A DNA stretch of 64,000 nucleotides, taken from Cymodocea nodosa (Eukaryota; Streptophyta; Magnoliopsida; Alismatales; Cymodoceaceae). The notes beneath the pieces were generated by a model. That model had not been told where the DNA came from. It did no database searches and saw nothing but the letters and a program-made list of their open reading frames with translations. Both the position numbers and the translations under genes were made by a program. Positions 23,608-34,590 of the stretch are shown here, in pieces. Where the stretch lies: the NCBI GenBank assembly GCA_036874045.1, contig CM072341.1, forward strand, positions 16,442,501 to 16,506,500. Direction: 5' to 3'. Every line of letters starts with the position of its first letter. The stretch's first letter is position 1.

Positions 23608-24722
23608 AAATCCTTTTTTTTATAAAATTTTAATGTTTTTCTTAGATTTACATTCAAGATTTTAGTCAGTCAAAATATCGACAAACCGTATCATGTTTAT
23701 TCAAATTTATACTGTGTATTATTCATATGTTTCCTTAATGGATGTCAAAATTTTAAAATCTCATCTGTTTTATTTTGACCAGCACAAAAGGTTGGTCATC
23801 GACCTAAATTGAAGGAGCGTTTGCTTACACAAATAATGAGTTACATGTTATAAAAAAAAATATTGCTGACTAAAATAAAATCTCTAAATTTTCTCTCTAA
23901 TACTTACCTTGTACGTGCGTTTAAACTTCTCACATTTCATGCATCCTCTTCAAACACAAGTTACACAAACCCTACACGTCTATTATGCATTAATGTTATC
24001 ATCGTCAAAATAATTGGTTGATGCATCGTCATGCAAGTTGGAACTCCATCATTCAAGCAACGACCATTTTAATTCCTTTTTTTATTAAAATACAATCGAC
24101 GACATCGGGGAATTAATTATTTACTATATTTATAAATGACGTTTCTTTATTCTTTTTTAATCGGCTTAGGTGGTGCGCTCCAATCCATCACTTTCTTTCG
24201 TGCTCCTCCGTTGCCATCATAGACCAAGGGAAAAAAATTGCAATACCTACCACACACACGTCACCGCGGGTTTCGTATGGCGGCTGTAGACTACATGTAG
24301 TTTCATGTACATATTTTTTATTTCTAAAAAAGTACATATTCGAATCGAAAAAAGGATATCGATTTATAGAAAAGAATTTGAATACGCAAATTAATTGAGA
24401 GAGAAAAAAGGTTATCAAAAATGATTACTCCGCGGTGTAGACGCTTGGAACGATCACCATGAACGGCCCAGCGATCCTTGTTTTATAATGATACCTTTAC
24501 GCACGAGGCGGAAGAATCGTAGCCAACGAAATTTGACTCCGACGAAATGGAGAACGGCATTTGTTTGATTCCAGCAACTCCGGCCAGCGTACTCTGTTCT
24601 AACGCCTCGCTCTCTTATTCCCACGGTTGCTTCTCTCCACATGGAATGCACAGTCCATGTCTATCGACATCCCCGCTTACCATATATATAGATAGATACA
24701 TAGATAGGTAAGAAAGAAAAAG
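23608..24722. other. ARM2-ARM3 junction and ARM3 upstream region
   Basis: From 23608 to about 23900 this is the shared ARM 3' flank. At about 23900 it switches abruptly to the ARM upstream sequence (CTTACCTTGTACGTGCG, as at 1732). The RTE piece and GDSL gene that follow ARM1 and ARM3 are missing here, and the AT-rich block found upstream of ARM1/ARM2 is also absent. This is the signature of a deletion or unequal exchange. The leader with GATA repeats is at about 24680-24715. Confidence 0.65.
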
Positions 24723-27439
24723 ATGGGTAAGCTGATGCAGAAGAGAGGAGATTCCATGGTGACGATCGAGGTAGACAAGTTGCAGAGGGGAGGAGCCGGC
24801 GGAACGATGATGTCCCCAGTACGCATCCGCCGAAACAGCAGCGACTACACCGGTGGGAACACCTTTCGCAGAAGAGCCAGCAAAGACGAGGCACCCGAGA
24901 TGAGGCTTACCCTCTTTGCCCTACGACTAGCCGTGCTCGAGAAGGCAGCCAGCGGCCTAGGCGCTCTCGGTTTCGCCTGGGCCACCGTGGTCCTTTTGGG
25001 GGGATTTGCAGGTGTGCTCCGGGAGGTGGACTTCTGGTCCGTCACCGTAATTATTGTCATCGAAGGGGCCAGGATCTTCAGCCGAAGCCATGAGTTGGAG
25101 TGGCAGCGTCACACGACCTGGACCTCAGGCCGCGCCAGCCGTTACAGCATTCGAGGGATCAGGTCCGGTCTCATGGACTTGAGCTTGCGCTTGTCCCCTC
25201 GGGACAAACATAATCGCAGTCGAAATCGAACGGAGGGTGCCTCCAGCCAACAACCCGAGAACAGCCCCAACATTGGCGGCGGCGTCCATGACTCCCGACT
25301 CCAGAGGACGTGGAGCTCGTCCGAGGTATCCATGCTGCCATACACCGGTTGGGTCACCCTGTCCAAGAACATCAGCAGGTAAATAAATAAATTAATATTC
25401 TGGTTTTAGAATTTAAAGAGAGAGATAGAGAGAGAGAGCGTGATGTGGTCTGATATACATAGAATGTTTGGTTGTCTCTGTAATCGATCAGGCTACTCAG
25501 CTGGTTCCAGTTGCTGTCCGCCGTGGCTTCCGTGGTGTTGTCCCTGATGAGGGTGATCGAACAAGACTACGACAAGAACAGGGACAAAACCGACACGAGG
25601 AACATGAACGGGTCCCTGAACATATTCTACGGCCTGGCGCTGGCGGAGGCGCTGTTGTTCTTGCTGGAAAAGGCCTACTGGGAGTGGAAGGTGACCTTCT
25701 GCGATCTTCTGAGCGAGGTAAACAGGGCGTGTGGTTTCCAGGACACCGAGGCCGACATGATACACATGACACGGTTCTTCTACGACGCCTACTCCAAGTG
25801 CATCAACGGGAGCGTCTTCGACGGGCTCAAGATGGACCTGGTCTCATTTGCCGAGGAGCTGCTGGCGTCGGAGTCGTCCGACGAGCAGCACATCGGGGCG
25901 AAGATCCTCCTCAAGTTCGTCACGGAAGAGAAGTGCACCACCGACACTCTCCGCAAGATAGGGACCAGCACCAGGACGATGGAGAGGCTGGTGGACATGT
26001 TGAGCTGGAAGGACCCGGTGGAGGAGCAGCTGAGGATTGCTGCGGCGGAGATCGTGTGGAGACTCTCTGGAAAGAAGCAAAACGCGCTTCGGGTGGCCGA
26101 GATCCCAGGATCCATCGCGTCCATATCTTCCCTGTTGTACACCGGACCAACAGCGCCGGACTCCAAACCCGACGAGATAAGCAAGAGACGTGCCTTGCCC
26201 GACAAACAAAACTACGAGTTCTCGACCTTCAACCGTGTTGGCCTGCGGATACTGAAGAAGATCGCCCACGACCACGAGAACAGCGCCAAGATAGCCAACA
26301 CCAGGGGTCTGCTGCCGAAGGTGATAGACTTCACCGGGAACGGGGAGAGAGTGCTAGGCCAGTCCAGCACCACTGACACCCAGATCAAGTCGATGAAATA
26401 CGCCCTCCAGCTGTTGAAGATGTTGGCCAAAACTTCGGGGGAGACCGGCAGGGGGCTCCGGCAGGAAATATCGGAGAACATCTTCAGCATCAGCAACCTC
26501 CGGGACATCCTCCGATACGGGCAGAACCACGTTCGGATGCAGACGCTGGCCATCGAGATCATAACCAGCCTCGGGATGGATGACGACGCCACGGACAGGA
26601 TCGGCTCCACCGGAGGGATCATCAGGGAGCTGTTCAGGATCTTTTTCTTACAGGGACCACTCACGGAGAACCAGAATCCGGTGAGGGCCGAGGCCGGTGA
26701 GGCGTTGGTGATGCTGACTATGGACAGCCAAGCAAACTGCCAGAGGACGTTGAGGATGGAGCATGTCGGTCGGCTCATCGACGCACTCGAAGACCCGCTG
26801 CTGATGAGGAGTTCGGCCAGAATCCTCCGGAACCTCTGCGCATACAGCGGACCTGAGAACGCCCATCGTCTCCGACGAGTCGTTGCCGCGACACCAACCG
26901 TAAGACACCAATTAACTGCATAAACTAGCTCTAGTCTGTAACCTCATTAAGCGCCAATTAAGACAAAAGTTTCACGTTTTTCGATCGCTCCGGCCTACAT
27001 GCAGGTTCTGAAGAATCTCATGCAAGAAGATCAGAAGATGCTGGGGATAATGATTGGGCTGGCGACGCAGATTTTCAAGCTCATGAGCCCAGAAGAAGCG
27101 CAGAACGAGTTCAAGAAGGCCGGGATCGAGGAGCGCAGGCTAGCCGAGAAGCTGGTGGAGATACTGAGAGACAACAAGGAACCCAGCATCGATCACCCAA
27201 GGATTAGGAGGTTTGTGGTGGAGCTGGCGACGTTGATGATGGAGTTGGAGGAAGAGATGAAGATGGTGTTCAGGAAGGAAGGGCTGGAGGAGGAGCTGAT
27301 GAACATCCCCGAGACCACGTCGGAGCTTGAATTCTTCCTGGTGTTCTCCGGGAGCTGTGGAATGAGCCGCCATCCCACGACCATGCATGCTGTTGTGGAT
27401 AACGCACTTGACCTTGTCAGAAGTGCCGGAAGTATATAG
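24723..27439 (+). CDS. ARM3: membrane-anchored armadillo-repeat protein, tandem copy 3
   Basis: Exons 24723..25378, 25492..26899 and 27005..27439 join to 832 aa with no stops. Intron positions and phases (2 and 0) are identical to ARM1 and ARM2. The N-terminus reads MGKLMQKRGDSM and keeps the RRAS site. Membrane segments match those of ARM1. Distinguishing changes include EEKCTTD (Phe in the other copies) and several in exon 3 (ELATLMMELEEE, ELEFFLVFSGSCG). Exon 3 appears more diverged than exon 2, which may reflect gene conversion limited to the 5' two thirds. Function unknown. Confidence 0.88.
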
Positions 27440-27717
27440 AAATCCTTTTTTTTATAAAATTTTAATGTTTTTCTTTCATTTACATTCAAGATTTTAGTCA
27501 GTCATAATGTCGAAAAACCGTGTGATGCCTGCCTTGTGAAACCTTAATTGATGTCAAAATTTTAAAATCTCATCTGTTTTATTTTGACCAGCACAAAAGG
27601 ATGGAAATTGAAGGAGCGTTTGCTTACACAAATAATGAGTTACATGCTATAAAAAAATATATTGCTTGACTAAAAATAAAATCTCTAAATTTTCTCTCTA
27701 ATTTTTACCGATTATAT

Positions 27718-28935
27718 GTTTTATTTTCTCTTTGTTTTGTATTCAAATTATTATATAACTCCTTGTAAACTTGATTTTTAATTTCACTAACAATTTTCTT
27801 AACATTCCTTTGTGCTAGCTTATATTTCTATAAATTTTCCTTATCTCTAAGGTTATGGTAGCTTATATTTATTGTCATTTATACATTTTTATTGCACACT
27901 AACTTTTCTTACCTAAGGGAACTATCCCACAAAACTCTCCTATAATTTCCTTACCTTTGTTTTTAATGCAAAAAATCATTTCATTCCAAAGTTTATCTAC
28001 CTTACCATTTAATTCTTATATTCTTTCTTTGTACAAGTTATCTTTAAATATTATTTTCTTTTCCTTGTTTAGATTCCATCAAATAATTAATTCAGGGGTT
28101 CTTATATAATGTAGTCTTCTTTTCCTAATCTTAGTATTAACATGTAATACTAACAACCTATGTTCTATACTTTCTCTTGAAATAACCCTAGAATTTTTAC
28201 ACATTCATTAATCTATTTTATTAATAAGTAAAAAAACTATTTGTCTTGCATTGAAATCACTTTAAAATGTAATTAATTTCATAAAATAAGTGTTAGCTAC
28301 CAAAAGATTACAAGTTACCCTAAAGTCTAAAATTAAATTTTCCTCTTCGTTTCTATTGCCAAAACTAAATCCTTCGTGGTTTCCTTCATATCATATATTT
28401 TACTTTCCTATACAACCATTTAGATCCCTTTTAATAAAGTGTTTGTCATTATTAAGTAAACCATAAACTAAACTATTTAAATCTTCCTAAAATTTCTATT
28501 TAGTGGCTTATCCTAAACCTATATATAGAGAATATGGACAAATTATATTAACTATTTCATTTCCTGACAAGCTTAATCATTATAATTTTATTTTCTATCT
28601 TTATCACATCAATAACTTAATCTTTTAAATTTTTATCAATTTCTATGCTTATATTTTCCTATATATCACAATTTAAAACTGTTATTCTCAATTAATTTAG
28701 ATTTTTCCACCCATTTAATTTTTTGCAAACATAATATATTAATTTTTCTTCTTATCATTATATACACTAATTCCATATTCGTATTGGTCAAAGTTCCTAT
28801 ATACCAAGTTACTAGTTTGATTTTGGTATTTTAAATTAACTTCTTTGCCTACTACCGTCCATTAATATGTAAAAACATTTCCTTATTTTTAGCTACATCT
28901 AGACTTTGATGTAAGTCTCCTACCTTAGAACGTTA
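27718..28935 (-). mobile_element. RTE-type LINE remnant, copy 2
   Basis: The minus-strand translation reads through most of the RTE endonuclease: TWYIGTLTNTNMELV and IMIRRKINIMF near 28830-28740, then a KIENKIIMIKLV-like segment, then NEEENLILDF and VANTYF equivalents, then HRLLVLDV and the linker before the RT. RT and the 3' end are missing and the frame is full of stops. The 27718 edge joins the ARM3 3' flank exactly as in the ARM1 copy, so the LINE had lost its 3' end before the duplication. Confidence 0.82.
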
Positions 28936-29702
28936 TACATAAGATGTGCAATCCAAGGTCCAATGCAATACATCACTAAGAAAATTATACCCTAACAAAT
29001 TATTTCTACGATTCACATTCGTGAGGTGGTAATACATCACTTAGAAAATGATACCCTATCAAATTATTTTTAGGATTCATATTCATGAGATGTTGACAAA
29101 TATTTAACACTAACTCGCCTCTTTTATCTGAACTTAGAACCGGCTATGAATGAATAAACCTTTGCAAATGAAGTTTAGAAGACATACAAGAAAAAAATTT
29201 TAAATCAAAAGATAATTATAATTAAAAGATAATATGTGTTGTCTTAAATTGGAGGACTGATTATCTAATTCTGCTATTAATATGGGCCTAAAAATCTGCA
29301 AAATTCTATGACAAAAAAAACAAAACACTGGGCGATGTTCTTTTTTAAGGATCATGGTAATCCACTGTATTGGATATTACCACCTTAATACAAACATAAC
29401 TTGTTGTGAAATCACAAGAAAGAAAACTCACAAACATCACAAGAGAGCAGAGTACAAGGACATGTAACTCCAAGAGCAAAACAACAAGCGGACATCTACT
29501 CGAAGAAAGGAGAGTGATTGTGACACCAGACGTTTCTTTGTTGAATATTAAACCTAACACTTCCGTAGGGTCAGCACTTGCCCCGTCGTGTAGGGAGTTC
29601 GATCCCGCTGGTGCAAATCCAACACAACCCTTGCAAAGGACTTCCCTTGAGGCGACAGTGCTGCTGTAGGCAAGCTAATGAAAAGGTGTCTTGTTATGGC
29701 AA
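28936..29702. other. Spacer and 3' flank of GDSL-C
   Basis: Contains two diverged copies of a short phrase (CAAATTATTTCTACGATTCA near 29000 and a relative near 29060), then the GDSL 3' flank that is shared with copy B (from 29330), including GTTCGATCCC at 29597-29606. No coding region seen. Confidence 0.4.
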
Positions 29703-31966
29703 CTAAAAATTCATCTTGAGTAGAAAGGGCATCTGATCATAGAAAGGTGGATCAGAGAATTTCCCTGTGAGTATCTGCGACGTAACATGGAGATTTGCGG
29801 CCTCGGTGTAATGGATTCCATCCCAATTGATATGCTTCGTTGGGTCGTCACATCCTATAGCCGTCACCTCACTCCCATTTATGGTTTTTTTCTGTCCACA
29901 TGAAATCTGAGGACTGTAGTTCAATGGTGGACCGCCAAGGCCACAGCAAGCCATTAATGGATTCTCAAATCCTGGAAGAAGATTTTAAAAAGAATCACCT
30001 CAAATAAGAAATACAAGAAAGATAGAGACTTTATTGCTTCAATTATGGCATAATATGGCACTCAGAAGATAATTATACAATATGAAACCACCTAATTTGT
30101 ATGTAATCAACCTAAATAGCCAAAGAATCAGACGTCCTTAATAAAATATAGAATTAAAATTATAAGGCATCATGTGTTCAAAAGATTTGGTGGTATTTTT
30201 CCAAACAAATGCCTACTTGAATTCCTTTGTTCGTCATTGTTTTGTAGTAGCTCTTAAAGTTTTACACGGAATTGAGAGCCAATAATATGTGTAAGAAGGT
30301 AAGAACATTACTAACCATAACGTGAATAATTTGCAATAAGGTTGCTCTTTATGGAGAAAATGTCGGTGTAAGTAATGTTTGCACCAGTGAGATCACCTTG
30401 CAACTTTGCACAAAGAGCATGAAGCTGTAGATTAAAAAACCTTGCAGCAAGGTTGTGAGAAGCCACACAACCATGCTCATCCAACTTTGAAGGGTCTTTT
30501 CCGAACCAATATATATTCTGAGGTAAGCATCCGAGGGGGCCAGTGTTGTGTATCCAAAATCTTCTTGCCCCTTGGTTGTATAGTGTCTGTGAATTATGAG
30601 GAAAGCGAAATAACAAGATCACTTACACTACAAATATCTGAACATGTCACGGAAATTTGCAAGCATATTATTAACTGTAATTCCAAATGAGCATGCTTGT
30701 TTTGAAACGAATAGAATTCAGAAAGGTCGATAACAAATCTAAAACAACCAAGCAATGGACACTAAACATTTTGTTTGTATTCTGACGATTTAGTATTAGT
30801 AGTTGGTGGAACGAAGAGTAATCGTAATATATAAACTACATCCAGTTTACTGAATTAGCGTCCTGCAAGCAAACTGCGGGAGAGAATAAGTCCTGACCTT
30901 GATTCCTTTTTCAAATTCCTGTAAAATGGTAGGGATGGAAGCTAGGACCTGATCCTCGGATTTTGAGTAAAATGCACCAGCCAAGTCATTTTGACCTACA
31001 TCAAATGTATAGAGGGCCTGAGCAAAAGACTCCTGTCGAGGAAGAACCTTTTTCAATTTGGAATCCCCTGTAAGAGGATGATGAGATGCATCACTGAATC
31101 CATTTCATCAGAAGAAAATAAATTTTATGGATTATGTTAGAATTTTGAAAAAATTAAGATGGAAATCAAATCATAATAAAATGTGATTAAAGAAAAACGA
31201 AAAAAAAAAATGGAACAAAGGGAAAGTGGAATGGTAGTTTCAAAGATTCTCTCTTAAACGAATAATTCATCTAAAAAACACATACCCGCAACATCAAAAA
31301 GAGAGCCATCACTCCCAATACATAAATAAATAAACCTGAAAAACTTGCAACTTCTCATCCAAAAATTAATGTTGGACCTCAGTCCTCTACCTTTGAGGAG
31401 GAGCTCGAGTACTCTGGCTTTGAAGTTCATGAACTGAGCGACCTGGATGCCGAAAGAGAAGGGGCAGACAGCGTTAACAGTTGCCGGGAGAACGGTGGAA
31501 CCAGCAGCAGCGAAATTACATCCTCTTCCGAAGTTGGGTGCACCAAGTGAATCTAAATATGCGTTCAGTGGCGGCAACTCCATTGCCTCCACTGCAACGG
31601 AAACGCGTCATTTTACATGTCCAGACAAAGTACAAGACATGATTTTGTCACGGAATATTACAGGATCATCGTAATTCGTAACAGAATAAAGGGATGGGAC
31701 GGGGAAGGAAGAAGTGAAGGTTTACTCAAGAAGTCTATGGTGAGGCGTCCATCACAGAACCTCCCAGTCGGGCGGCCAAAGTGCGTTTCCCCGTTAGGAA
31801 GGCGGAGCTCGTCCCCCATTCCCACGATTAGATTGCCGGTGTCGGAGTTGGAGTCACCGAAGTTGAAGACGGCCGGGTAGTTGAATTTGGAGGCGGCGGC
31901 AGCAGCGACCGCGAGGAGGAGGACGCACACCACCGTCAAGGTGGAGTGCAGGGAGGAAGGCGACAT
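29703..31966 (-). CDS. GDSL esterase/lipase copy C (secreted SGNH hydrolase)
   Basis: Five exons on the minus strand, 31726..31966, 31391..31591, 30898..31067, 30316..30586 and 29703..29971, join to 383 aa, the normal size for plant ENOD8/At5g14450-like GDSL proteins. Residues 1-26 form a signal peptide. Block I has FGDSNSDTG with the nucleophile Ser39; block II has the oxyanion Gly111 in CNFAAAGST; block III has GQND with Asn174; block V has WDGIHYT with Asp345 and His348. All catalytic residues are present. The family hydrolyses acyl esters (lipids, cell-wall or specialised metabolites), usually in the apoplast; the substrate here is unknown. All introns have GT-AG ends. The ATG at 31966 is chosen because it starts the signal peptide. 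This is the only intact copy of the three in the window. Confidence 0.9.
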
Positions 31967-32345
31967 GATGGCGTGGTGGTGCTGGTTGGCAATGGCATCG
32001 ACGCTGGCTCTTCCTGCTGTACATAAGCATGCATTTGTGGTGAAGCGTGGAGTAAGCTTTACGCGGGAGCAAGGTGGAGAGTTTGATAGGGCAGGCACAT
32101 CAATTAGGGCTTTCTTCCAACTTACTCCAACCGGAAGCCGGCGCTCCTTGTGCCTTTTTCTTCTTCTTTTTTTAATTCGCCTGCCGCCTGGGCTTCAGCT
32201 TCAGCTTCAGCTCTCACATGTGTGGGACATTAGAGTCAACTTTTGTTCAACAAATACGAGTGCACCGACGAGAAGCCCTTCTTCAGTCGATGGGTGAGAA
32301 AATCACCGTTCCAGAAGAAAAGGTCGGCTTTAAAGGATTCCTGCT
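31967..32345 (-). promoter_or_regulatory. 5' flank of GDSL-C, conserved with copy A
   Basis: Nearly identical to 890-1280 upstream of GDSL-A, including a CT-rich tract followed by repeats of GCTTCA and the phrase AGTGCACCGACGAGAAGCCC. Homology stops at about 32345. It presumably carries promoter and leader of GDSL-C, but I see no decisive core motif. Confidence 0.4.
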
Positions 32346-33447
32346 AATCTTACGTTTTATTAATTGCAATGTAACTATTATTTTCAGTCGTAATATAATA
32401 AAATTTTCTCTTATCTTTGAGGGGTTTATAGCTAATGTATTCATCTGCATTTATACAGACATGATTTTTTTTTAAAGAATTAAAAATAATAGAATATAAC
32501 TTATTCTACCATACAGTAGATTATAGTAGAATCTAGATTATTGTAATCTTTTTATCCAAACACAAATTAACAGACTAAATTCCAAACCCTTTCTTAAACC
32601 CGGTTTTTTTTTTTTTCTTTATTTTTTCTGGTTCACTTTTTAATCAGTTATTGCCTTAGGTGGTGAAAACAACATGCCATCCTATATATGGCCTGGTGGT
32701 TGATGAGAAATCATCCCACCATTATCATAAAATACATCTAAAATGCGTTATATTAATCAATAACTTACATATTAATTCTCTTGCCTCTTCCTTTCTCTCT
32801 AAATTTTATCTCTGGCTCTCACCTCCCACTCGTTATTCTTCTCCCATATTAATTCTATCCTCTTCCTTCCTTATATATAGAGGGAAGTACCCGGCCACCA
32901 AATTTGATTAAAAATAAATAATAAAATACTCTTTAATAGTCATTAATGAAATTTTTAAATGCTTAGTTATGGGTACTTAATTGCGTGCTTTAATAGCAAT
33001 TGAAATTTTTGAAAAAGGTTTCTAATCTAATTAACTATTGTTATTTTTAAATTTATTACCAAACTAAATGCATACTTTCTTAGAAAAGTTCTCATAAAGA
33101 ATGTGAAGCGTGCTTTAATTGAATTTATATCAACCAATTAATTGGAATTTTGACCACAAAATTGAAACCAATTAATTGAAATTTTGGACCCTATTTTTCA
33201 AACCGAACTAGATCAAACTAATATTTTAGCCACAAAGTTAACTTTATTCACTATAAATAAAAATGCAAATATTCAAGATTTAATTTAATTAATGCATTTG
33301 TCTCTTTACCTACCTCTCATTTTAAGTTACATATACAATATTTAAAGAATAGTTTTTTTAATAAAAATTAATAATCAAAGACATTTTCACATGTAATTTA
33401 TACATTAAGAAAATGTTGTTCTAGGTAATCACAACATTTTAGATAAA
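32346..33447. other. AT-rich intergenic region
   Basis: No gene recognised. It begins at the right-hand breakpoint of the GDSL/ARM duplication. A stretch at about 32500-32570 (TTTTTATCCAAACACA) looks like the end of a small hAT-like MITE, but its partner was not found. Confidence 0.3.
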
Positions 33448-34590
33448 TGTTAAGTTATTGTTTTTATAGTATTTTATGTATTTAATAATGCAAAGTACTT
33501 CACAGAAAGTTATTTTCAATGGTTTTTGCAGGAATTAAATATCATATAATTTTTGAAGATAATTGAAGAAAGTTAATGTATTTTTGGGTAAATATTGAAG
33601 ATTAGTAAAATATTCAGTTGGGCAAGTATAAATGATTAATTGGCATAAAAAAAATTAGCAAAGTATGAGTCTTATTGCTTTTTAGATGTCTATTTAGATT
33701 ATAATCAAATTAAAGTTACACTTAAGGATTAAGAAAAAAAACTTATGCATGTTCTTTTAGTACCTTTGTACTTAGTCATATGTCTTTTGAATTATGTAAT
33801 ACATTGACTATTTTCCAAAGGTATATGATAGGAATATTTATTGATTTTATAGATAACTTTTTAAAAGTATTTATGAATGATTTTTTAATTTTTGGATATT
33901 TGTTTTTTAAAACAAGTTTTAAAAAGATGTAAAGCAAAGAACTTGGAGTTAAATGAGAGAAGTGTTATTTTATGATTAAGAAAGACAGTCTTAGGTCATG
34001 TAATCTCTAATAGAGAAATTAAAATAGACAAAGCTAAAGTGAATTTAATAACTAACTTACTTATTCTTAAGTCAATTAAGGATATAAGGACATACAAGAT
34101 CTTATAGATTACTAGAAGGGGTGAATCTTTACTAGAAGAGGCCCTAAAGGAACTTGATCAAAAATTTATTAGAAACCTTCTAAATATTAGATAAATATGG
34201 GATGATACTAATGTGTTTTGAGATTTTATCTATATAAGGTATTCTGTATTTGTTTTAGTATTTTCAAAATCATTCTATTTTAGTGTAGTGTAGTTATTTA
34301 GTGAGTTTAATTGAAGTTTATTTTCTTTCTTATATTTATACTTTGCTAAGGAATTGTCAAAGTTTAGGTATAAGAGAGTTTGTTGAGTCATTATTTTTAT
34401 AGTATTTTATGTGTTTAATAATGTAAAAGTGCTTCATAGAAAAGTATTTTCAATGGTTTTTGCAAAAATTAAATATCATATAATTTTTAGAGATAATTGA
34501 AGAAAGTTAATGTATATTTAGGTAAATATTGAAGATCAATAAAATATTCGATTAACCAAGTATAAAATTATAAATGACTAATTGGGCACG
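33448..34590 (+). mobile_element. Ty3/Gypsy remnant: RT fragment between LTR-like direct repeats
   Basis: Two direct repeats of about 190-200 bp start with TGTTAAG (33448) and TGTTGAG (34381) and share long phrases such as TTTTTATAGTATTTTATG and ATTTTCAATGGTTTTTGCA. Between them, about 33662-34095 translates to a decayed Ty3/Gypsy reverse transcriptase: YCFLDVYLDYNQI, FELCNTLTIFQRYMIGIF and VFMNDFLIFG, where the catalytic YxDD region reads FMNDF. Gag, protease and integrase are missing, so the element has large internal deletions. The right LTR probably continues past 34590, with a TATAAAAC near 34634. Confidence 0.65.
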
